From a bacterium (GTDB lineage Bacteria; Verrucomicrobiota; Verrucomicrobiae; Limisphaerales; J093): a DNA stretch of 12,211 nucleotides. Of the stretch, positions 6,181-12,211 are shown piece by piece; positions within the stretch are counted from its first letter, which is position 1, and each line of letters begins with the position of its first letter. A model generated the notes under the pieces. The model saw only the letters and a program-made list of their open reading frames with translations, searched no databases and was not told the origin of the DNA. The DNA lies in NCBI GenBank assembly GCA_021839785.1, contig JAKCAB010000863.1:1-12211 (forward strand), read 5' to 3'. The position numbers and the translations under genes are program-made.

Positions 6181-7652
6181 AGCTCTCCGAAATGCGCCAG
6201 TTGTTGGCCGCCCGCGGCATCCTGCTCACCAAGTCGCTCGGGCAAAATTTCCTCCACGACGCGAACCAGCTCCGCCGCATCGTGGATCTCGCCGAGTTGT
6301 CGCCCGGCGACCGCGTGCTCGAAATCGGTCCCGGCCTGGGGCCACTCACCGGCGAACTGCTCGCCCGGGGCGCGGAAGTGCTGGCGATCGAGAAGGACGC
6401 GCGGTTGGTTGAGTTGCTCCAAGAGCGTTTTCAAGCGAAGGCGGTTTCGCGCCTCGCCGCCGCCGACACGGCCGCCAACGATCCCGCAACCGCAAGCCCG
6501 GCAAACGAGGCTGGCCCCGCCAAGCCCCGCCTGCGTTTGCTCCACGCCGACGCCCTCGAAGTTTTCCGCGACGAGCCGCGCGACTGGTCCGGCTGGAAGC
6601 TGGTGGCGAACATGCCGTACTCCGTCGCTTCGCCGATCCTCGTCGAACTGGCGCGGACCGAGCGCGGGCCGGCGCGCGTCGTGGTCACGCTCCAACTCGA
6701 AGTGCTGCGCCGGCTCCTGGCCGGGCCGGGCGATGGCGACTATGGCGTGCTGACCTTGCTGGTGCGGCTGGGCTACGCGCCGGACGAGTGGTTCAAGATT
6801 CCGCCCGACTGCTTTTTTCCCGCGCCGGATGTCGATTCCGCCTGCGTCTGCCTGTCGCGGCACCCGCGCCCCTTGCTGCCGGCCGGACAACGCCGGGCGT
6901 TCGCGCGGTTGGTCAAACTCGCTTTCAGCCAACGGCGCAAAAAGATGTTCAAGCTGCTCAAAACCGCGTGGCCGGCCAGCCAGCTTGAAACTGCCTTCGC
7001 CGCGCTCGGTCTGGACCCATTGGTTCGCGCCGAAAAACTAAGCCTCGATCAGTTTCTGCGACTGACGACGCAATTGACCCAGTCAACTTCCGCGGCAACC
7101 GTGGCCGCCCCCCGCTCCCTGCCTGAAGAACTCTTCGATGTCGTGAACAAGCACGACGAAGTCATCGGCCAGCGCCCGCGCAGCGAGGTGCATCGCCTGG
7201 GCCTGAAGCACCGCGCCGTGCACGTGCTGATCTTCAATCGCCGCGGCGAGTTGTTCCTCCAAAAGCGTTCGCCGGCGAAGGACTGCTTCCCCGGCACCTG
7301 GGATTCCTCGGCGTCCGGCCACCTGGCGCCGGGCGAAAGCTACGAGGCCTGTGCCTGGCGCGAGGTCGAGGAAGAATTGGGCTGGCGTTTGGAGCGACCG
7401 CCGGAGCGGCTGTTCAAGCTCGAGGCGTGCCCGGAAACCGGCCAGGAATTCGTCTGGGTGTACCGCGCGCAAGCCGAAGGTCCGTTCACGCTGCAACCCG
7501 AGGAAATCTCGGAAGGCGGCTGGTTCACGCCGGAGCACATCACCCGCTGGCTCGCCGAGCGGCCGCAGGATTTCGCCGGCTCGGTGCCGGTGATCTGGCA
7601 AAAGCTCCAGAGCGTGGGCAAAGCCGGCTTTGCGGATTCGGCCGCGGCCTGA
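6177..7652 (+). CDS. rsmA: RsmA (KsgA) 16S rRNA adenine dimethyltransferase fused to a C-terminal Nudix hydrolase domain
   Basis: A 491-residue two-domain protein. Residues 1-300 are RsmA, which dimethylates two adjacent adenines near the 3' end of 16S rRNA using SAM. Visible motifs are SLGQNFLHD (20-28), the SAM-binding VLEIGPGLGPLT (47-58), NMPYSVASP (145-153, the NxPY catalytic motif) and FFPAPDVDSACV. An Ala/Pro-rich insertion fills about 88-117, before LRLLHADALEVF. Residues about 316-480 are a Nudix domain resembling the YfcD / isopentenyl-diphosphate isomerase type (VVNKHDEVIGQRPRSEVHR). Its complete Nudix box runs from Gly381 through Glu387 and REVEEELG (395-402). A short linker (301-315) joins the domains in one uninterrupted frame. 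RsmA alone is usually about 260-290 residues. The ATG at 6177 overlaps the aminotransferase stop by 4 bases, which settles the start. The Nudix substrate is unknown. Confidence 0.9.
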   Translation: MKLSEMRQLLAARGILLTKSLGQNFLHDANQLRRIVDLAELSPGDRVLEIGPGLGPLTGELLARGAEVLAIEKDARLVELLQERFQAKAVSRLAAADTAANDPATASPANEAGPAKPRLRLLHADALEVFRDEPRDWSGWKLVANMPYSVASPILVELARTERGPARVVVTLQLEVLRRLLAGPGDGDYGVLTLLVRLGYAPDEWFKIPPDCFFPAPDVDSACVCLSRHPRPLLPAGQRRAFARLVKLAFSQRRKKMFKLLKTAWPASQLETAFAALGLDPLVRAEKLSLDQFLRLTTQLTQSTSAATVAAPRSLPEELFDVVNKHDEVIGQRPRSEVHRLGLKHRAVHVLIFNRRGELFLQKRSPAKDCFPGTWDSSASGHLAPGESYEACAWREVEEELGWRLERPPERLFKLEACPETGQEFVWVYRAQAEGPFTLQPEEISEGGWFTPEHITRWLAERPQDFAGSVPVIWQKLQSVGKAGFADSAAA

Positions 7653-7660
7653 GCCGTGCG

Positions 7661-7930
7661 ATGCGTAATCGCGGGTTTGAAATGCAATCGGCAGATCTCC
7701 ACCTTTCCTTCGTGAAGAGTACGGTTCGTCCAAAGGCTTCGAAGGTCCGGCGCACCGCGGCGATTTTCCGCCGGCTACGGGGTGCGCGGGGACTGGACGA
7801 TGACGAACTGTGGCAGCACGCCTTGTTTTTCGCCAAATCCCCGGAGGAACGATGCCGGATCGCGCTTCAGACTGCCCGCTTGGCGATTTCCTCAAAGCGC
7901 TCCGCGAGGCGGGCATCCGCTGCATCCTGA
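7661..7930 (+). CDS. Small conserved-looking protein upstream of a nucleotidyltransferase
   Basis: An 89-residue basic protein, not recognised as a named family. It starts 8 bases after rsmA-Nudix; a second in-frame ATG at 7682 would give 82 residues and may be the true start, since regular sequence (MQSADLHLSFVKSTVRPKAS) begins there. The middle looks helical, and the stretch FFAKSPEERCRIALQTARLA resembles the SPEER-type helix of small proteins encoded next to nucleotidyltransferases. The last 26 codons overlap the start of the nucleotidyltransferase frame, whose ribosome-binding site lies within this gene. That suggests translational coupling of a pair. A toxin-antitoxin role is possible but is only a guess from this pairing. 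The coding call is moderately sure and the function unknown. Confidence 0.55.
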   Translation: MRNRGFEMQSADLHLSFVKSTVRPKASKVRRTAAIFRRLRGARGLDDDELWQHALFFAKSPEERCRIALQTARLAISSKRSARRASAAS

Positions 7931-8336
7931 TCGGCTCCATGGCGGCTATTCGGCAGGGCGCGCCGCTGATGACCTCGATTACGATTTCTGGGTTCGGCTG
8001 CCCGAGCGGGAATACGTTCGGCTTCTCGCGTTCGTCCAAAAGCAGGGTGGTTCCATTCTCGCGCGGACGCTTTACGAACTCCGGGACGGCACCCAGGTAA
8101 ATGCGATCTTCAGGCCGGATGGGCTGCGTAGCTTCGACATAGAATTCACCGGGTGCCGAAACGGACGCGTGGCCGGTCAGACCGTTCGAGTGCTGCCACT
8201 GGCACGCGTCATCGCGAGCAAGAAGGCAGCGGGGCGGACGAAAGACTTGGCGGTGTTGCCTATTCTCAGACGGACGCTGCGCCTAGCGAAACGCCTCGCC
8301 GCGCCGGGTGTTTCGAAAGCAACTCCGAGGGTCTAA
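7852..8336 (+). pseudogene. Pol-beta-like nucleotidyltransferase gene interrupted by a one-base frameshift
   Basis: The first part reads from an ATG at 7852, preceded by GGAGG at 7843-7847, as MPDRASDCPLGDFLKALREAG, then IRCILIGSMAAIRQGAPLMT. This holds the glycine-serine motif of the nucleotidyltransferase fold. At about 7971-7977 the frame is lost, and that frame ends at 8100. A second frame continues the protein as DYDFWVRLPEREYVRLLAFV, supplying the acidic DxD pair that binds metal, and runs through ARTLYELRDGTQVNAIFRPD to the TAA at 8334-8336. Adding one base within ACCTCGAT (for example ACCTTCGAT, giving MTFDYDF) restores about 161 residues. It is either a recent pseudogene or a sequencing or assembly error; no slippery heptamer supports programmed frameshifting. 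Its stop overlaps that of comB on the other strand. Confidence 0.75.
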
Positions 8337-9103
8337 TCGGTGGTGGCTAGTGGCCTCGCCGCCCCGTCGGGTTGGAGTTCACCCACCAGATCGAAGACGT
8401 CCCGCTGCGCGCAATAGGCCACATCGTCGCGCAACTCAGGCTGTGCCAGCAGGCGGCGGCCGTTGCGTCCCAGCCGGAACGCGGCGGGCAGATCGTCCGC
8501 GAACGCACGGTAAAGATGGCGCGCGATCGGCGCCGAGTCCGCGACTTGTCCGTCGGCGTACAGCGGCCAGAGGGCGTCCACCAGCGCGCCCGCGGCCAGC
8601 GTGTCTTCGAAGGCGGCCTGTTCCCGCGTGCCGCTGCAGACCAGGATCAATTGCGCCGGCCGTTGCCGCTCGATGGCCCGCACCACCGCGCCGAGGTTCA
8701 CGAACCCGCCCACCAGGATGCGCAGCGCCCCGGCACAGGCGCCGAGCGCGCGGGTGCCGTTGGTGGTGGTCATGGCGAGGCTGCGGCCGCGCACGCGCTC
8801 CGGCGTGAATTCGCGCGGCGAGTTGCCCAGATCGAAGTCCACGCCGCCGGTCAGGTCGGCGCGGATGCGCAGGCCGTTGCGCTCGCCGGCGAGCAAAATG
8901 TCCGGCTGCTCGCGCCGCAAAGCCAACGCCGCGGGGATGTCAGCGAGCGGGACGATCTCTCTCGCGCCGTGGGCCAGGGCCGCAGTCATGGAACTGGTCG
9001 CGCGCAGCACGTCGAACACCACGCAAACCGCGCCGCTCAAATCGCGCCGCGCCAGGGCGTCGAATTCCGCGGGCGCGAAAGTCACTTCCAACGACACACT
9101 CAT
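8333..9103 (-). CDS. comB: ComB-family 2-phosphosulfolactate phosphatase
   Basis: A 256-residue protein of the ComB family, Mg-dependent phosphatases that convert (2R)-phosphosulfolactate to sulfolactate. This is a step of coenzyme M synthesis in methanogens and of sulfolactate formation in some bacteria. Family motifs in order are DVLRATSS (31-38), AGERNG (72-77), LGNSPREFTPERV (92-104), TTTNGTRAL (112-120), VCSGT (155-159) and FEDTLAAG (165-172). The ATG at 9103 gives MSVSLEVTFAPAEFD, the expected start; a TTG at 9148 would add 15 unlikely residues. It lies 59 bases downstream of the pseudouridine synthase gene on the same strand and may share its transcript. Its TAG overlaps the nucleotidyltransferase TAA by about 4 bases in convergent orientation. 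No phosphosulfolactate synthase (ComA) or later pathway gene is in the window, so the in vivo substrate is unproven. Confidence 0.87.
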   Translation of the reverse strand: MSVSLEVTFAPAEFDALARRDLSGAVCVVFDVLRATSSMTAALAHGAREIVPLADIPAALALRREQPDILLAGERNGLRIRADLTGGVDFDLGNSPREFTPERVRGRSLAMTTTNGTRALGACAGALRILVGGFVNLGAVVRAIERQRPAQLILVCSGTREQAAFEDTLAAGALVDALWPLYADGQVADSAPIARHLYRAFADDLPAAFRLGRNGRRLLAQPELRDDVAYCAQRDVFDLVGELQPDGAARPLATTD

Positions 9104-9162
9104 GCGGGCGAAGACAGTGCCGACCGGCAGCTTCCCCGCAAACCCCAAATCGCCGAGGCGCG

Positions 9163-9993
9163 CTACGGCTTGAACTCAACCCCGGCGAAACCGTAGCCGG
9201 CGGCGAAGTCCTGCCACGGCGCGACGATGCGCACCCGCCGGCGCGTGAACGGGTCCGTGTAGGCCAGGGCGACCGAGCGAAGCGCCATCGTGGGCGGGCG
9301 ATTGGCGGCTGGCGGGGCGCCTTTGCGAGCAGGCGGGCCGCTGGATGGCGGGCGCGGGCGAGGCGGCGCTTCGAGCAGGTTCGACCGATTCGGAGCGCCG
9401 TAGGCGGTGTCGCCCAAAACGGGATGGCCAGCGGCGGCGAGGTGGACGCGGATTTGGTGCGTGCGCCCGGTCAATGGCCGGGCTTCGAGCAAGGTCAGTT
9501 CGCCGCGTTTCGGGTCGAGCCGGGTCGCGATCACGCGGAAGTGCGTTTCGGCGGGCTTGCCGCCGCGAGGGTCCACGCGAGCGGTGTCGGGTCGATCGGG
9601 GTCGCTCGCCAGCGGCAGGCGGCACATCCAGGCGGGTTCGGCAGGCCGGCCGCGAACGACGGCGAGGTAGCGCTTCTCGACTCCGCGCGCTTCGAAGACC
9701 TCGCTCAGGGCGCGGAGCGCACCAGCGCTTTTTGCCATTAACAGCACGCCGCTGGTTTCGGCGTCGAGGCGGTGCACGTAACGGAGAAACTTGAGATTGC
9801 GCGCGCGCGCCCAAAACGCGCGCGTGAAAAGGTCGGACTCGATGGCCGCCTGGAGATTGCGGCTGGTCTGCCGCCAGTGCGCGGGCACCAGCAGCCAGCC
9901 GGTGGGCTTGTCGATCGCCAGCACCGCGCGGTCCTCGTACAAAATCGGGATGCGCGTGCCGTCGCCGAGTTCGATGTAATTTGGTTTGGCCAC
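9163..9993 (-). CDS. RluA-family RNA pseudouridine synthase
   Basis: A 276-residue enzyme that isomerises uridine to pseudouridine in rRNA or tRNA. The catalytic motif HRLD (74-77, catalytic Asp77) lies in RYVHRLDAETSGVLLMAKS. The second conserved block RPLTGRTHQIRVHLAAAGHP (172-191) and GDTAYGAPNR (194-203) are typical of the RluA/RluD group. No S4 RNA-binding domain precedes the catalytic core. The opening LYEDRAVLAIDKPTGWLLVP is the usual start of the catalytic domain. The exact target position cannot be told, so no gene symbol is given. Residues about 208-236 form a Pro/Arg-rich insertion just before ALRSVALAYTDPFT, where relatives have a short loop. The start is a GTG at 9993, the only plausible one; no clear ribosome-binding site is seen. 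It is transcribed away from the DUF4380 gene and ahead of comB. Confidence 0.88.
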   Translation of the reverse strand: MAKPNYIELGDGTRIPILYEDRAVLAIDKPTGWLLVPAHWRQTSRNLQAAIESDLFTRAFWARARNLKFLRYVHRLDAETSGVLLMAKSAGALRALSEVFEARGVEKRYLAVVRGRPAEPAWMCRLPLASDPDRPDTARVDPRGGKPAETHFRVIATRLDPKRGELTLLEARPLTGRTHQIRVHLAAAGHPVLGDTAYGAPNRSNLLEAPPRPRPPSSGPPARKGAPPAANRPPTMALRSVALAYTDPFTRRRVRIVAPWQDFAAGYGFAGVEFKP

Positions 9994-10183
9994 AAAAAGC
10001 GACGCCCAGTGCCGGCTTGCCGCGCCGCGGTTTCACGCGGTTCCAGAATTCCAGAACGAGCATCTCGGCGAGACGATCTTGCGCGGGGGCCGGCCGGCGC
10101 GGCAAGCCACGAACCAGGCCGGTGCCCTGCGGGCGCAAGCCAAGCCGCGGACTTGCGCGGTCCGGGACCGACTCCTAGCCTGC
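9994..10183. promoter_or_regulatory. Divergent intergenic region with inverted repeats
   Basis: This 190-base spacer separates the divergently transcribed pseudouridine synthase and DUF4380 genes and should hold both promoters, although no convincing -35/-10 pair was found. It contains a perfect 14-base inverted repeat, GGCTTGCCGCGCCG at 10014-10027 against 10095-10108. A smaller hairpin, GCGCAAG / CTTGCGC (10133-10139 and 10152-10158), ends about 25 bases before the DUF4380 start. An 8-base tandem repeat, TTCCAGAA twice, lies near 10042-10058. A role in regulation is inference only. Confidence 0.45.
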
Positions 10184-11215
10184 ATGAAATTTATGAACGC
10201 TGAAGTCTCTTGGGGCGATGGCTGGTTGCACGGCGAGTCAGTTTGTTGGGTCGCCGCCGCGCTTTTGTTGCTGGGAACACTGGTGTGCGGCCACGGCCAG
10301 GCGGGCGAGGCGCCCGCGCCGCAGCGCATCCGCTACGAAGGCTGGCCCGGCTCTTATTTGTTGAGCAACGGCCAGGTGGAGGCGGTGGTCGCGCCGCTCG
10401 TCGGGCGCGTGATGCAGTTCCGGTTCGTGGGCGAGGAAACGCCGTTTTGGGAGGACACCGCCCTGTATGGGAAGCCGCCCGAGCCGGACTCGAAAGACTG
10501 GGTCAACTTCGGTGGCGACAAGACCTGGCCGGCGCCGCAGGCCGACTGGGGCAAGGTCGCGAAGCGCGCGTGGCCGCCGCCGCGGGCGTTCGATTCGATG
10601 CCGGTCATGGTCAAAGTGGAAGGGCGCGGCCTGGTGCTCCGTTCGATCATCGATCCGCATTACGGCATCCGCACCGAGCGACACATCGAGCTCGATCCCG
10701 ACCGGCCGGTGATGCGCATCCGCACGATTTATCACAAGGTCGCGGGCGATCCGGTGACGGTGGCGGTGTGGGTGATCACGCAGTTGAAGGACCCGGTCGC
10801 GGTCTTTCTGCCCGTGCCGAAAAACTCGCCGTTCGCGAAAGGCTACACCAATCAATCCGCCGGCACGCCGCTGGACTTGAAGGTGCAGGATGGGTTGGTG
10901 TCGCTCCGGCGAAAGACCGACAGCGGCGAGAAGATCGGCAACGACGCCGGCGCGCTGCTGTGGGTGGGCGAGCGCCAGATGTTGTCGATCGAGTCGCCGC
11001 GCGAGGCGAGCGGCGAGTTCCCGGACGGCGGCGCCAGCGCCGAGGTTTGGACCAACGGCGATCCTCAGAAGTACGTGGAATTGGAAACGCTGGGGCCGTT
11101 GCAGACACTCCACGTCGGCGACCAGATCGAGCGCACGAACACGTACACCTTGTTGAAACGGACCGGCGCCAGCCCGGAAGTGGAGGCGCGCAAAGTCCTG
11201 CTGGGCGGGAAGTGA
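10184..11215 (+). CDS. Secreted DUF4380 family protein
   Basis: A 343-residue protein with an N-terminal hydrophobic segment at about residues 20-36 (VCWVAAALLLLGTLVC), followed by GHGQAGEAPAP. This looks like a signal peptide for export. Cys36 lacks a small residue before it, so a lipoprotein is doubtful. The mature part begins with the DUF4380 pattern: YLLSNGQVEAVVAPLVGRVM, then FVGEETPFWEDTALYG and the conserved WVNFGGDKTWPAPQADWGK. Proteins of this domain have an aldose-epimerase or galactose-mutarotase-like beta-sandwich appearance and are common in Verrucomicrobiota and Planctomycetota, but the function is not established. The ATG at 10184 was chosen because it places the signal segment at the N-terminus; a second ATG at 10193 is possible. 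No good ribosome-binding site is seen. The stop is 3 bases from that of the convergent waaA. Confidence 0.8.
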   Translation: MKFMNAEVSWGDGWLHGESVCWVAAALLLLGTLVCGHGQAGEAPAPQRIRYEGWPGSYLLSNGQVEAVVAPLVGRVMQFRFVGEETPFWEDTALYGKPPEPDSKDWVNFGGDKTWPAPQADWGKVAKRAWPPPRAFDSMPVMVKVEGRGLVLRSIIDPHYGIRTERHIELDPDRPVMRIRTIYHKVAGDPVTVAVWVITQLKDPVAVFLPVPKNSPFAKGYTNQSAGTPLDLKVQDGLVSLRRKTDSGEKIGNDAGALLWVGERQMLSIESPREASGEFPDGGASAEVWTNGDPQKYVELETLGPLQTLHVGDQIERTNTYTLLKRTGASPEVEARKVLLGGK

Positions 11216-11218
11216 GGT

Positions 11219-12211
11219 TCAGCCCAGCGGGGCCACGTAGTTTTCGTCCGCGGGCAATTCGCGCACGATCATTTCCACGGTGCGTTCGAGCGCGCCGGTG
11301 CTGGCCTTGACCACGCGCTGGGCGTTCCGGCCAAGCGTCGCGCGCCGCTCAGGATCGGCCAGCAAGGCGGCGATCGCCCGCTCCAGTCCGGCGGCATCGC
11401 GCACTTGGATCGCGCCGCCTTCTTGCACGAAGCGCGGGGCAATCTCGGGGAAGTTCTGCATGTTCGGCCCGAAGATCATCGCCTTGCCCAGCGCGCCCGG
11501 TTCGATGGGGTTTTGACCGCCTTCGGCCGTGAGGCTCTTGCCGACAAAAACGACGGTGGCTTCCTCGTAAAAGTACTTCAGTTCGCCGGTGGTGTTGACG
11601 ACCAGCGCCGGCAACGAATGGGGGGCCAGTTGCGTGGCGGCGGTGATTTCGCGGCGGTACATGAACTCGATTCGCCGTTGGGTCAATTCCGCGCCGACCT
11701 CCTTGCCGCGCTCGAAATGCCGCGGCACCAGCACCAGGAACAGCTCGGGGAAGCGCGCGCGCAAGCGCAGGAAAATGTCGGCCAGCAGGGCTTCCTCGCC
11801 CGCGTGGGTGCTGCCGCCCAGCAGGACGGGGGCGCCTTCGGGCACGCCGAGTTGGCGCAGCAACGCCGCCACGTCCAGCAGCCGGCGCTCGTCCACTTTC
11901 GCGGTGTCGAACTTGAGGCTGCCCAGCACCTGCACCGCCTCCGGTCGGCAGCCGAGTTCGATCAGCCGCGCGGCGTCCGCCTCGCTTTGAGCGCCCACGC
12001 CGGCCAGGCTGGCGAACAGCGGGCGGAAGAGAAACCCAAAGCGCCGGTAGCCGCGGTACGACCGCTCGGAAAGCCGGGCGTTGACCAGCAGGACCGGGGT
12101 GTGCCGCGAACGGAGGCTCCACAGGAAATTGGGCCAGATCTCCGCCTCGACCAGGACGACCGCCTCGGGGTGCAGCGTTTTCAACGCGCGCGACACACAG
12201 CGTCGCAGGTC
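11219..12211 (-). CDS. waaA: 3-deoxy-D-manno-octulosonic acid (Kdo) transferase WaaA, C-terminal part
   Basis: This GT-B fold glycosyltransferase adds Kdo from CMP-Kdo to lipid A at the inner membrane. The frame is open to the right edge, leaving about 330 residues; the family is roughly 420-430 long, so about 100 N-terminal residues, including the catalytic glutamate region and the membrane anchor, lie outside. Visible motifs are LVEAEIWPNF and LVNARLSERS, then LGGSTHAGEE and LVLVPRHFERGKE. Further on come NTTGELKYFYEEATVVFVGK, EGGQNPIEPGALGKAM and GPNMQNFPEI. These match the WaaA pattern (NARLS, STHxGEE, PRHPER, GGxNPxEP). An in-frame GTG at 12196 is internal, because family-like sequence (DLRRC) continues upstream of it. 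The gene indicates a lipopolysaccharide-type outer membrane. It is convergent with the DUF4380 gene, with no terminator hairpin between them. Confidence 0.93.
   Translation of the reverse strand, partial: DLRRCVSRALKTLHPEAVVLVEAEIWPNFLWSLRSRHTPVLLVNARLSERSYRGYRRFGFLFRPLFASLAGVGAQSEADAARLIELGCRPEAVQVLGSLKFDTAKVDERRLLDVAALLRQLGVPEGAPVLLGGSTHAGEEALLADIFLRLRARFPELFLVLVPRHFERGKEVGAELTQRRIEFMYRREITAATQLAPHSLPALVVNTTGELKYFYEEATVVFVGKSLTAEGGQNPIEPGALGKAMIFGPNMQNFPEIAPRFVQEGGAIQVRDAAGLERAIAALLADPERRATLGRNAQRVVKASTGALERTVEMIVRELPADENYVAPLG

Noticed and set aside
7969..7979. Programmed ribosomal frameshift in the nucleotidyltransferase
   Set aside because: No slippery heptamer or downstream stimulatory hairpin is evident at the junction. 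A single-base loss explains it more simply.
9176..10138. Minus-strand frame overlapping the pseudouridine synthase in another phase
   Set aside because: The catalytic HRLD and RTHQIR blocks are in the other frame; this one has only low-complexity Arg/Pro sequence.

Overview
The window looks like a high-GC chromosomal piece from a Gram-negative bacterium, most likely of the PVC group (Verrucomicrobiota). The lipid A Kdo-transferase gene implies an outer membrane. A DUF4380 protein, a ComB-family phosphatase, RCC1-type beta-propeller repeats and an O-GlcNAcase-like enzyme suit that group. The placement is inferred from gene content only; no rRNA or marker alignment was possible.

Layout. On the plus strand, 2-577 is the 3' end of a GH84 (O-GlcNAcase-like) gene. 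A 220-base spacer with an imperfect inverted repeat follows, then a membrane-anchored RCC1-repeat protein (798-2048). From 2182 to about 8336 runs a tight plus-strand block: a two-half ABC-2 permease, queE, a class-III aminotransferase, an rsmA-Nudix fusion, a small unknown protein, and a nucleotidyltransferase gene broken by one frameshift. On the minus strand are comB (8333-9103) and, upstream of it in transcription, a RluA-family pseudouridine synthase (9163-9993). A divergent 190-base spacer with inverted repeats separates these from a secreted DUF4380 protein (10184-11215). That gene converges, with a 3-base gap, on waaA, which runs off the right edge.

Function. Most genes are housekeeping or RNA-modification genes: QueE (7-deazaguanine for queuosine), RsmA (16S rRNA dimethylation) and an rRNA/tRNA pseudouridine synthase. 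They are mixed with envelope functions (WaaA, permease, secreted proteins). Overlaps and gaps of about 10 bases suggest co-transcription of queE, the aminotransferase and rsmA, but they do not form one obvious pathway.

The most unusual signal is repetitive DNA embedded in frame inside conserved enzymes. QueE carries about 74 extra codons made of three copies of a 24-base element in alternating orientation plus a run of 7-base units. The next gene, the aminotransferase, carries the same kind of 7-base array in the same reading phase, giving a nearly identical peptide (RD[PS]KSE[TV]R). It also carries a separate cloverleaf-like palindromic element about 71 bases long. This resembles, in principle, the protein-embedded palindromic elements known from Rickettsia, and it is the main candidate here for an undescribed phenomenon.
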